A stretch of DNA of 64,000 nucleotides, taken from positions 20,802 to 84,801 of the forward strand of contig NZ_JAJAQC010000033.1 of assembly GCF_027604915.1 (NCBI RefSeq), written 5' to 3'. The notes beneath the pieces were generated by a model, which was given only the letters and a program-made list of their open reading frames with translations, made no database searches and was not told the DNA's origin. The stretch's first letter is position 1; every line of letters begins with the position of its first letter. The position numbers were made by a program, and so were the translations under genes. Positions 1 to 6,606 of this stretch are shown here, in pieces. The DNA comes from Streptomonospora mangrovi (GTDB lineage: Bacteria > Actinomycetota > Actinomycetes > Streptosporangiales > Streptosporangiaceae).

Positions 1-1
1 G

Positions 2-1192
2 CGCATCGCCGCCGAGGCGCCGTCGGTGCGCCGCCTCATCGTGGTGGGCGACCCGGGCGACACCGGCGGCCTGGCCTGGGACGCCCTGCTGGAGGCCGGC
101 GCCGCCCCGCCCGCCGCCGATGCGGGGTCCGCCGAGGAACCGGCCCTGCTCCTGCTGTCGGGCGGCACCACGGGCACGCCCAAGCTGATCCCCCGCACCC
201 ACGCCGACTACGGCTACAACGCCCGCGCCTCGGCCGCCGCGTGCGGCGTGGGCGCCGACGCCGTGTACCTGGCGGTCCTGCCGGCCGCGCACAACTTCAC
301 CATGGTGTCGCCGGGGATCGTGGGGACGCTGGCGACCGGCGGCACGGTGGTGCTCAGCCCCGACCCCAGCCCCACGACCGCCTTCGGGCTGGTGGAGCGC
401 GAGGGGGTGACCATCACCGCGCTGGTGCCCGCGCTGGTGCCGGCGTGGCTGGAGGAGGCCGGGCGCACCGCGCACGACCTGGGGTCGCTGCGGGTGCTCC
501 AGGTCGGCGGCTCCCGGCTGGACGACGCCACGGCGCGGCGGGTCGGCCCGGCGCTGGGCTGCCGCCTCCAGCAGGTGTTCGGGATGGCCGAGGGCCTGAA
601 CAACTACACCCGGCTGGACGACCCCGACGACGTGGTGTGCACGACGCAGGGCCGCCCGCTCTCCCCCGCCGACGAGGTCGCGGTGGTGGACGAGGACGGC
701 CGGCCGGTGCCGCCGGGCACCCCCGGCGAGCTGCTCACGCGCGGGCCCTACACGATCCGCGGCTACTACCGGGCGCGGGAACTGGACGCGCTGCGGTTCA
801 CCCCCGACGGGTTCTACCGCACCGGCGACCTGGTGGTGCGCACCGAGCGCGGGGACCTGGTGGTGGTGGGACGGGTGAAGGACCAGGTGAACCGGGCGGG
901 CGAGAAGATCGCGGCCGTGGAGGTGGAGGAGCACCTGCTGGGGGTGCCGGGGGTGGCGGCCGCGGCGGTGGTGGGCGCGCCCGACCCCGTGCTCGGGGAG
1001 CGGTCGGTGGCCTTCGTGGTCGCCCGGGGCGCCGCCTGCCCCGGCCGGGAGGAGGTGCGCGCGGCGCTGCTGGCGCGGGGGGTGGCGCCGTTCAAGGTCC
1101 CTGATGAGGTCCGCGCGGTGCCCGCGCTCCCGCTGACCGGGGTGGGGAAGGTGGACAAGCGCCCGCTGCGGGAGCGGGCGGCGGAGGGGTAG
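2..1192 (+). CDS. entE: 2,3-dihydroxybenzoate-AMP ligase (5'-truncated by window edge)
   Basis: The enzyme adenylates 2,3-dihydroxybenzoate (or a related aryl acid) and loads it onto an aryl carrier protein in catecholate siderophore assembly. The open frame reaches the left edge, so about 396 C-terminal residues are visible of the roughly 540 usual for EntE/DhbE. Visible are the A3 phosphate-binding loop ([16 protein letters not shown]), a stretch matching the aryl-acid subfamily ([12 protein letters not shown]), the A7 motif ([10 protein letters not shown]), the A8 hinge ([14 protein letters not shown]) and the A10 lysine ([10 protein letters not shown]). The GTG at 26 lies inside the frame and is not the true start. 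It converges on the entB-like and entA genes, which fit the same pathway. The call is firm at family level; dihydroxybenzoate rather than salicylate is inferred from those neighbours. Confidence 0.9.
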   Translation, partial: RIAAEAPSVRRLIVVGDPGDTGGLAWDALLEAGAAPPAADAGSAEEPALLLLSGGTTGTPKLIPRTHADYGYNARASAAACGVGADAVYLAVLPAAHNFTMVSPGIVGTLATGGTVVLSPDPSPTTAFGLVEREGVTITALVPALVPAWLEEAGRTAHDLGSLRVLQVGGSRLDDATARRVGPALGCRLQQVFGMAEGLNNYTRLDDPDDVVCTTQGRPLSPADEVAVVDEDGRPVPPGTPGELLTRGPYTIRGYYRARELDALRFTPDGFYRTGDLVVRTERGDLVVVGRVKDQVNRAGEKIAAVEVEEHLLGVPGVAAAAVVGAPDPVLGERSVAFVVARGAACPGREEVRAALLARGVAPFKVPDEVRAVPALPLTGVGKVDKRPLRERAAEG

Positions 1193-1252
1193 CGGGGGGC
1201 GGCCTCCGGCCGTGCCGGCCCGGGGGCCGGGCCGGCGGGCGGGCGGGCGGCC

Positions 1253-1270
1253 GGGGGGGGGGGGGGGGGG
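1253..1270. repeat. 18-base G homopolymer
   Basis: An uninterrupted run of 18 G lies in the 187-bp convergent gap between the entE fragment and the entB-like gene, with further G-rich low-complexity sequence to about 1300. Such runs are slippage-prone in cells and in sequencing, so the exact length is uncertain. No terminator hairpin stands out in this gap. Confidence 0.7.
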
Positions 1271-1379
1271 CCGCGGGCGTCCGGGCCGGGGGGGGGGTCG
1301 GGCGGGACGGCCGGACGGCCGGAGGTGGTCGGCGGGGCCGGGGCGGACGGCGGAGGCCGGGGGGGACAGCCGGAGCCGG

Positions 1380-2018
1380 TCAGCCGGACAGGGCGGCCAG
1401 CACCTCCTTGGTGCCGACCGCGCCCGCGCAGCGGTTGGCGGCGTACGACAGGGCCATGGCGTGCTCGGCGGCGGAGAAGTCGGCGACGGCGTCGCCGACC
1501 ACGAAGGTCTCGAAGTCGCGCATGAAGGAGTCGCAGGCGGTGACCAGCACCCCGATGTGGGCGTAGACCCCGCAGACGACCAGTTGGTCGCGGCCGGAGT
1601 CGCGCAGCCGCCACTCCAGGTCGGTGCGGGCGAAGGCGCTGTAGCGCCACTTGGTGATCACGGGCTCGTCGGCGGCGGGCGCCAGCGGCTCCACGATGGC
1701 GGTGTGGGCGGGGTCGTCGCGCAGGCCGTCGCCCCACAGGTCGCGCAGGAGGCCGCGCTCCCGGGGGTGCTGGGACCCGGGCTGGGCGGTGTAGACGCGC
1801 GGCACGCCCAACTCGGCGCAGCGGCGGCGCAGCGCGGAGATGTTGGCGAGGAGGCTGGGCACGGGCTCCTCCTCGGGGGTGAAGGCGTCGAGGAAGTAGC
1901 GCTGCATGTCGTGGATGAGCAGCACGCAGCGGTCGGGGTCCACCGTCCACGCCATGCGGTTGGCGGGCAGGTCGCCCTCGCCGGGCATCGGGTAGGGGTC
2001 GATGGTCGGTAGCGGCAT
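1380..2018 (-). CDS. entB: isochorismatase, stand-alone (no aryl carrier domain)
   Basis: It should hydrolyse isochorismate to 2,3-dihydro-2,3-dihydroxybenzoate and pyruvate in the dihydroxybenzoate pathway. The 212-residue protein begins [12 protein letters not shown], shows the isochorismatase-fold acid [10 protein letters not shown], the conserved [14 protein letters not shown] stretch ([10 protein letters not shown]) and the cis-peptide/cysteine-loop region ([17 protein letters not shown]), and ends after the hydrolase fold. EntB and DhbB are about 285-312 residues because they carry a C-terminal aryl carrier domain; that domain is absent here. The ATG at 2018 was chosen because AAAGGA lies just upstream; the open frame extends further upstream but only as low-complexity Pro/Arg sequence. 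It lies downstream of entA on the same strand, 171 bp away, and is probably co-transcribed. Confidence 0.88.
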   Translation of the reverse strand: MPLPTIDPYPMPGEGDLPANRMAWTVDPDRCVLLIHDMQRYFLDAFTPEEEPVPSLLANISALRRRCAELGVPRVYTAQPGSQHPRERGLLRDLWGDGLRDDPAHTAIVEPLAPAADEPVITKWRYSAFARTDLEWRLRDSGRDQLVVCGVYAHIGVLVTACDSFMRDFETFVVGDAVADFSAAEHAMALSYAANRCAGAVGTKEVLAALSG

Positions 2019-2189
2019 CAGCGGTCCTTTCGCGCGGGCGCCACGCGCCGGAGGCCGGAGCGGCGGCGGGGACGGGATCGGGACGGGGATGGGGCGTGGG
2101 GTGTGGGGGCGCGGAAGCGGGGCGGGGGTGCGGGGGGTGTGGGGGGTGTGGGGGTGGCGGCGGGCCACCGGCCCGGGAGTCACCGGGGT

Positions 2190-3032
2190 TCAGGCGCCGA
2201 GGCTGGCGCCGCCGTCCACGCGCAGGTCGTGCAGGGTGATGTGCCGGGCGGCCGGGGAGATGAGGAAGGCGACCGACTCGGCGACGTCGTCGGGCTGGGC
2301 GATCCGACCCAGGGGTACGGCCACCCGGAAGGCGCGCGGATCGGCGCCGGGCGCGGTAGCGGGTTCGGCGCGGGCGCCGGGGGCGGGTGCAGCGGGCTCG
2401 GCGGACTCGGCGGGCTGCGTCGCGGGGGCGGGTTCCCGGTCCCACAGCGCCCGCTGCATGGCGGTGTCGGTGGCGCCGGGCGAGACGACGTTGCAGCGGA
2501 TGCCGTGCGGGGCGAGTTCCAGGCCCAGCGACAGGGTGAAGTGGGCGGCGGCGGCCTTGGAGGCGGCGTAGGCCGCCATGGCGGCGCGGGGCACGGCACC
2601 GGCGTCGGAGCCGACGGTGACGATGCTGCCGGACTGGCGGGGCACCATCGCCCGCGCCGCCGCGCGGCAGACGTGGAAGACGCCGAGGGTGTTGACGTCG
2701 AAGACCTCGCGCCACTGCCGATCGGAGAAGGCGGTGACCGGCCCCCAGCGCAGGACCCCCGCGACGTTGACGGCGGCGGCGAGCGCCCCGAGGTCGCTCT
2801 CGGCCGCCGCGACCGCCGCCTCCACGGCGTCGGCGTCGGCCACGTCGACCGCGTATCCCCGGACGCGGTGCCCCCGCGCGGCCAGCCGCGCCGCCAGGTC
2901 GGCGACGCCGTCGCCGTCGACGTCCAGCGCCGCCACGGCAAACCCCCGCTCGACCAGCAGACGCACGACGGCACTCCCGATTCCCCCGGCAGCCCCGGTG
3001 ACCAGGGCCGTTCCGGGCGGCTCCCCTACCAC
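2190..3032 (-). CDS. entA: 2,3-dihydro-2,3-dihydroxybenzoate dehydrogenase (SDR)
   Basis: It should oxidise 2,3-dihydro-2,3-dihydroxybenzoate to 2,3-dihydroxybenzoate with NAD+. The 280-residue protein has the SDR cofactor loop [10 protein letters not shown] near the N-terminus, NVAG, the catalytic Tyr-Lys pair in YAASK, and the C-terminal RVDGG. The GTG at 3032 was chosen because GGAAAG lies 7 nt upstream; a longer frame would run through the iron box. An Ala/Pro/Glu-rich insert of about 35 residues (from [15 protein letters not shown] on) interrupts the substrate-loop region at about residues 200-235, which makes this protein longer than the usual 250 or so. The iron box just upstream indicates Fe-dependent repression. 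Identity as EntA rather than another SDR rests on the entB and entE neighbours. Confidence 0.82.
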   Translation of the reverse strand: MVGEPPGTALVTGAAGGIGSAVVRLLVERGFAVAALDVDGDGVADLAARLAARGHRVRGYAVDVADADAVEAAVAAAESDLGALAAAVNVAGVLRWGPVTAFSDRQWREVFDVNTLGVFHVCRAAARAMVPRQSGSIVTVGSDAGAVPRAAMAAYAASKAAAAHFTLSLGLELAPHGIRCNVVSPGATDTAMQRALWDREPAPATQPAESAEPAAPAPGARAEPATAPGADPRAFRVAVPLGRIAQPDDVAESVAFLISPAARHITLHDLRVDGGASLGA

Positions 3033-3052
3033 GGAGCATCTTTCCGAGGAAT

Positions 3053-3071
3053 GAAAATGATTATCATGTTC
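3053..3071 (-). promoter_or_regulatory. Fur-like iron box upstream of entA
   Basis: GAAAATGATTATCATGTTC is a 19-bp near-perfect inverted repeat: the 9-bp arms match at 8 of 9 positions around a central T. It closely resembles the classical Fur box. It sits about 20-40 bp upstream of the entA GTG, where a bound repressor would block the promoter, and it is an AT-rich island in very GC-rich DNA. From about 3075 to the promoter near 3281 nothing else recognisable was seen. Confidence 0.75.
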
Positions 3072-3280
3072 ACACCATAGCAACGACCTTCGGACAGACC
3101 CGCAGTAGCCACCCACCCGCACAGCCTGGCCGCCGCCACCCTGGTCCGATCACTGGAGATGAGGCGGTTCCCGTGCGGTGCGAACGGGACGGAACCAGAC
3201 GTCCGGCCCGCCCCAGCACCGCTCAGGTGAAACCTGGGACCCGCGGGTAACCGGCCGTTGACCGGTGCCGGTCAGCTCCA

Positions 3281-3309
3281 GTGACAATGCGTTGCCTTCT
3301 GACTACGGT
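3281..3309 (+). promoter_or_regulatory. sigma70-type promoter for the peptide-methyltransferase operon
   Basis: A -35 element GTGACA (3281-3286, 5 of 6 consensus) is separated by exactly 17 bp from a -10 element TACGGT (3304-3309, TAnnnT). The predicted start near 3316 leaves a short leader containing the GGAGG ribosome-binding site at 3331-3335. Confidence 0.55.
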
Positions 3310-3340
3310 GAGGGCACGTCCCCTTCCGCTGGAGGTTGCG

Positions 3341-3457
3341 ATGGGTCACCGTAAAGAAGGCGAACCGGACCAGAAACCGGAGCCCAAGATCATCCAGGAC
3401 GGGCAGAACCCGTCCCCGCACGGCCGCGGCGGTGAGAAGACCGGCGAGAACAAGTGA
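3341..3457 (+). CDS. 38-residue RiPP precursor candidate (imiditide-like)
   Basis: A 38-codon gene begins at ATG 3341, 5 nt after a perfect GGAGG, and its TGA overlaps the GTG start of the methyltransferase gene (GTGA), so the two are translationally coupled. The peptide starts MGHRKEGEPDQKPEPK, continues IIQDGQNPSPHGRGG and ends EKTGENK. It is hydrophilic, has no cysteine and one Ser and one Thr, so lanthionine chemistry is unlikely. It has no FxLD motif. A central Asp20-Gly21 step is the sequence context most prone to aspartimide formation; Asp10 is the only other Asp. Imiditides are RiPPs encoded only by a small precursor and a PIMT-like methyltransferase, and this arrangement matches. The gene is very likely real; the product class is inferred. 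Confidence 0.72.
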   Translation: MGHRKEGEPDQKPEPKIIQDGQNPSPHGRGGEKTGENK

Positions 3458-4614
3458 CTTCGCCACCGCACGGCGGCCCGGCCGCGCTGGCCGGGCTGCT
3501 GTGCGCTCGCGGAGTGCTCACCGACCCGGTGTGGGAGCGCGTCTTCGCCTCGGTGCCGCGCCACGCGTTTCTGCCCGACGTGGTCTGGGCCAACGACGCC
3601 GACGGGTGGCTGTCCCCCGTCACACGCGACGATCCGCGCTGGTGGGAATGGGCCTACTCCGACGTGCCCGTCGTGACCCAGGTCGACGACGGCGCACCCG
3701 AGGGCGCGGACGGGCGCGGACGGCTGGCGACCAGCTCGGCGAGCCAACCCCTGATGGTCGCCGCCATGCTCGACGCGCTTGAGGTGTACGACGGTGCGCG
3801 GGTGCTGGAGATCGGCACGGCGACCGGCTTCAACGCGGCCCTGCTGTCGGCGCGGCTGGGATCGCGGCAGGTGACCACGGTGGAGATCGACGCGGCCCTG
3901 GCCGAGCAGGGGCGGGCGAACCTGGAGCGCGCGGGCTTCGCGCCGACCGTGGTCGTGGGCGACGGCACGAAGGGGGTCGCCGCTGACGCCCCCTATGACC
4001 GGGTGCTTTCCACGGTCGCCGCGAAGTCGGTGCCCTTCGCCTGGGTGGAGCAGACCCGGCCCGGCGGGGTGATCGTGACCCCCTGGGGCAACGACTACCT
4101 CGGCCACCACCTGCTCCGCCTGGACGTGGGAGCCGACGGCACCGCCTCGGGGCGGATCATCGGCCCTGCGGCGTTCATGTGGCTGCGCGGTCAGCGCTCC
4201 TACACGGGAACCTGGCGCGACCACATCGACTTCGACGCGCCCATGGCCGAGGGCACGACGACCCTGGACCCCGGCGCCGTACTGGCGGCCGAGGACAGCG
4301 GTGCCCGGTTCGTGATCGGCGCGGCGGTGGAGGACCTCTACGCCATGCGGTTCAGCGCTCGCGACGGGTCGGGCGAGTTCACGGTCTGGCTCTACGACGC
4401 TCGGGGGTCCTGGGCGGCGGCCGACCACGTCCCCGGCGCGGACGAGTTCGCCGTGAGCCACCACGGGCCGCGCCGCCTGTGGGCCGAGGTCGAACGCGCC
4501 TACACCGCGTGGGAGGCGGCGGGCCGACCGGAACGCGATCGGCTCGGGCTTACCGTCTCCGCTGCGGGACAAGCGGTGTGGGTCGATGAACCGGGAATCG
4601 TGGTCGGCCCGTGA
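3454..4614 (+). CDS. PIMT-like O-methyltransferase with C-terminal extension (RiPP-type)
   Basis: The N-terminal half is a protein-L-isoaspartate methyltransferase fold: TSSASQPLMVAAML (about residues 93-106, matching the PIMT substrate loop), the SAM-binding motif VLEIGTATG (118-126), the acidic VEID (143-146) and GDGTKG (169-174). Canonical PIMT is about 210-220 residues; this protein has 386, with a C-terminal domain from about 215. RiPP-associated PIMT homologues, which methylate an Asp to trigger aspartimide formation, have this larger architecture. The GTG start overlaps the stop of the 38-codon gene. No peptidase, exporter or second modifying enzyme is adjacent. Repair of aged proteins is the alternative, but the coupling to a small peptide argues against a housekeeping role. 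Confidence 0.8.
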   Translation: MTSPPHGGPAALAGLLCARGVLTDPVWERVFASVPRHAFLPDVVWANDADGWLSPVTRDDPRWWEWAYSDVPVVTQVDDGAPEGADGRGRLATSSASQPLMVAAMLDALEVYDGARVLEIGTATGFNAALLSARLGSRQVTTVEIDAALAEQGRANLERAGFAPTVVVGDGTKGVAADAPYDRVLSTVAAKSVPFAWVEQTRPGGVIVTPWGNDYLGHHLLRLDVGADGTASGRIIGPAAFMWLRGQRSYTGTWRDHIDFDAPMAEGTTTLDPGAVLAAEDSGARFVIGAAVEDLYAMRFSARDGSGEFTVWLYDARGSWAAADHVPGADEFAVSHHGPRRLWAEVERAYTAWEAAGRPERDRLGLTVSAAGQAVWVDEPGIVVGP

Positions 4615-4644
4615 CCGGACGGGCGGCGTGCGGCCCGGCGCCCC

Positions 4645-4679
4645 GCGTCGCCGGACTCCGGCGGGGAGCCCGGCGACGC
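4645..4679. terminator. hairpin terminator after the peptide-methyltransferase operon
   Basis: A 15-bp stem with 14 pairs (arms 4645-4659 and 4665-4679, 5-nt loop) lies 30 bp past the methyltransferase stop and before the convergent SDR gene. It can serve both directions. There is no T-tract, as is common in actinomycetes. Confidence 0.6.
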
Positions 4680-4810
4680 GGGCGGGGACTGAGTCGCCAC
4701 CCGGCGCCGCCCACGTGCGGGTGGCGCCGGGGCGGCACCGGGTGGGCGCGTCCGTGCTCGGGGCGGCGGCTGCGCCTGGGCCTCGCTCCGGGCGCTCCGG
4801 GCGCTCCGGG

Positions 4811-5575
4811 TCAGACCGCCGACCAGCCGTTGTCCACGGGCAGGACGGCGCCGCTGATGTTGCTGGCGGCGTCGGAGGCCAGGAAGACGATCGCGGCGGC
4901 GAGTTCGGCGGGGTCGGCCACGCGGCCGATGTTGGTGGCGTAGGTCCCGACCACCGTGGGGCCGCCGGGCGCCGGGGCGGCCTCCACGGCGATGGCGGTG
5001 GCGGTGCCGCCGGGGGCCACCGCGTTCACCCGGATGCCGTGGTCGCGGTACATGACCGCCGTGGACTTCACCAGGCCCACCACGCCGTGCTTGGCGGCGG
5101 TGTAGGCGGTGCCGGCGGCGCTGCCGCGCAGGGACGCCTCCGAGGCGGTGAAGACGATCGACCCCTTGCCCCGCTCCAGCATGTGCGGCAGGGCGGCGCG
5201 GGTGAGCAGGAACGGCGCGGTGAGGTTGACGCGGATCAGCCGCTCCCACACGGCGTCGGTGACGTCGGCGGTGGCCGACAGGTCGTCCATGATCCCGGCG
5301 TTGTTGACGAGGACGTCGATCCCGCCCAGGCGCTCCACGGCGGCGGCCACGACCTCGTCCACCACCTCCTGGCGGCTGAGGTCGCCGGCGACCACCTCGG
5401 CGGTGCCGCCGGCGGCGCGGACCTCGGCGGCCGCGCTCTCGGCGGTCTCGGCGTTGAGGTCGGCGATGAGCACGCGGGCGCCCTCGGCGGCGAAGCGCAG
5501 CGCGCTGGCCCGCCCGATGCCGGAGCCGCCCCCGGTGACGACGACGTTCTTCCCGGCCAGACCCGACTCGATCAC
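4811..5575 (-). CDS. SDR-family oxidoreductase
   Basis: A classical NAD(P)-dependent short-chain dehydrogenase of 254 residues acting in the cytoplasm on an unidentified alcohol or ketone. It shows the cofactor loop TGGGSGIG, the structural NNAG, a YTAAK catalytic Tyr-Lys pair, and a C-terminal PVDNGWSAV. The GTG at 5575 was chosen because an AAGGGA site lies upstream; the longer frame crosses the regulatory region and encodes non-homologous sequence. It is transcribed divergently from a TetR regulator across two operators and is probably its target. It resembles glucose or 3-oxoacyl dehydrogenases, but the substrate cannot be inferred. Confidence 0.85.
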   Translation of the reverse strand: MIESGLAGKNVVVTGGGSGIGRASALRFAAEGARVLIADLNAETAESAAAEVRAAGGTAEVVAGDLSRQEVVDEVVAAAVERLGGIDVLVNNAGIMDDLSATADVTDAVWERLIRVNLTAPFLLTRAALPHMLERGKGSIVFTASEASLRGSAAGTAYTAAKHGVVGLVKSTAVMYRDHGIRVNAVAPGGTATAIAVEAAPAPGGPTVVGTYATNIGRVADPAELAAAIVFLASDAASNISGAVLPVDNGWSAV

Positions 5576-5662
5576 GGTTGGTCCCTTCGTCCCGACGGCA
5601 GGGTCGGCCCTGCGTGGCCGACCGGCGAGGCTGCCTCGGGCCTCCTCTGTCACTCTACGACT

Positions 5663-5698
5663 TTTTGTCGCTAAGCGACATTTTGTCGGTGAGTGATA
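5663..5698. promoter_or_regulatory. two abutting 18-bp TetR-type operators
   Basis: TTTTGTCGCTAAGCGACA (5663-5680) is followed with no gap by TTTTGTCGGTGAGTGATA (5681-5698); 14 of 18 positions are identical. The first copy contains the perfect palindrome TGTCGCTAAGCGACA. The pair lies in the divergent region between the SDR gene and the TetR gene, so bound repressor could control both. Confidence 0.75.
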
Positions 5699-5772
5699 TT
5701 CCGGCACGTGGGAGCGGTAGCCTGGTGCGGCCCGGGGAGCCCTCCCGGGGGCCGGTGGCGAAGGAGGTCGGG

Positions 5773-6576
5773 GTGGCGCAGCGCAAACCGCTTGAGCCGG
5801 CGGAGCCGGTCCGGCCGCCGGACGAAGGGGAGCCGGCGGACCCGCCGCAGCCGAGCGGACCGGCCGGGGCGACCGGGCCGACCGGCCCGGCGCGGACGTC
5901 GAGGCCGGCGCAGCAGGGCCGGGGCCGCCCGCCCATGTCGGAGCGGCGCCGCTCGCTCATGCGCCTGGAGATCGCGCGCGCCGCCGTCAAACTGTTCCGC
6001 GCCAAGGGGGTGGCCGCCACCACCGGCGACGACATCGCCGGCGCCATCGGCATCAGCGCCCGCACGCTGTGGCGCTACTTCCCCACCAAGGAGAGCTGCG
6101 TCCGCCCCCTGCTCACCGGGAGCCTGGAGACCCTGGCCGCCGCGCTGCGCGACTGCCCGCCCGGCGCGGGGCTGCTGGCGCACCTGGAGCGCGTGGGCAT
6201 ATTCGCCGACCGCGAAACCCTCGGCACCGAGCCCATCGCCGACCTGGTCCGGATGACCCGCACCGAGCCCGCGCTGCGCACCGTCTGGCTGGACGTCCAC
6301 CACGCCGCCGAGGAGGTCTTCGCCGAGATCATCGCCGAGCGCGTCGGCGCCGCACCCGGCGACCTCGCCGTCCGCATGCAGGCGGCCGTCCTCAACGCCG
6401 CCCTGCGCGTCGCCGCCGAGGAGCACGCCCGCGCCCTCGCGCAGTCGTCCGATCCCCCGCCCCTGGGCGCCGTCCTGCGCACCGCCCTGACCGCCGCCGC
6501 CCCCGCCCTTCCCGCCTTCGCCCCGGCCCCCGAGCCCGACACCCGCCCCCGCACCGACGCCGGCACCGGCACCTGA
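5773..6576 (+). CDS. TetR-family transcriptional regulator
   Basis: A DNA-binding repressor of 267 residues. Residues 1-55 are Pro/Gly-rich and probably disordered. The helix-turn-helix follows (ARAAVKLFRAKGVAATTGDD through SARTLWRYFPTKE), then an all-helical ligand and dimer domain resembling TetR_C/MftR-type proteins, and an Ala/Pro-rich tail. The GTG at 5773 was chosen because AAGGAGG lies 5 nt upstream; an earlier GTG at 5755 lacks that spacing. It is divergent from the SDR gene with two operators between them, so it probably regulates that gene and itself. The ligand is unknown. Confidence 0.87.
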   Translation: MAQRKPLEPAEPVRPPDEGEPADPPQPSGPAGATGPTGPARTSRPAQQGRGRPPMSERRRSLMRLEIARAAVKLFRAKGVAATTGDDIAGAIGISARTLWRYFPTKESCVRPLLTGSLETLAAALRDCPPGAGLLAHLERVGIFADRETLGTEPIADLVRMTRTEPALRTVWLDVHHAAEEVFAEIIAERVGAAPGDLAVRMQAAVLNAALRVAAEEHARALAQSSDPPPLGAVLRTALTAAAPALPAFAPAPEPDTRPRTDAGTGT

Positions 6577-6606
6577 CACCCGCACCGCTCCCGGCCGGCC
6601 GCCCGG

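Noticed and set aside
814..3039. Very long minus-strand frame across entE and entB
   Set aside because: It is a GC-bias shadow rich in Arg, Pro and Gly with no recognisable domain; the real genes in other frames are clear.
3272..3466. Small minus-strand ORF opposite the 38-codon gene
   Set aside because: No ribosome-binding site and no conserved features, whereas the plus-strand peptide has a perfect site and coupled downstream gene.
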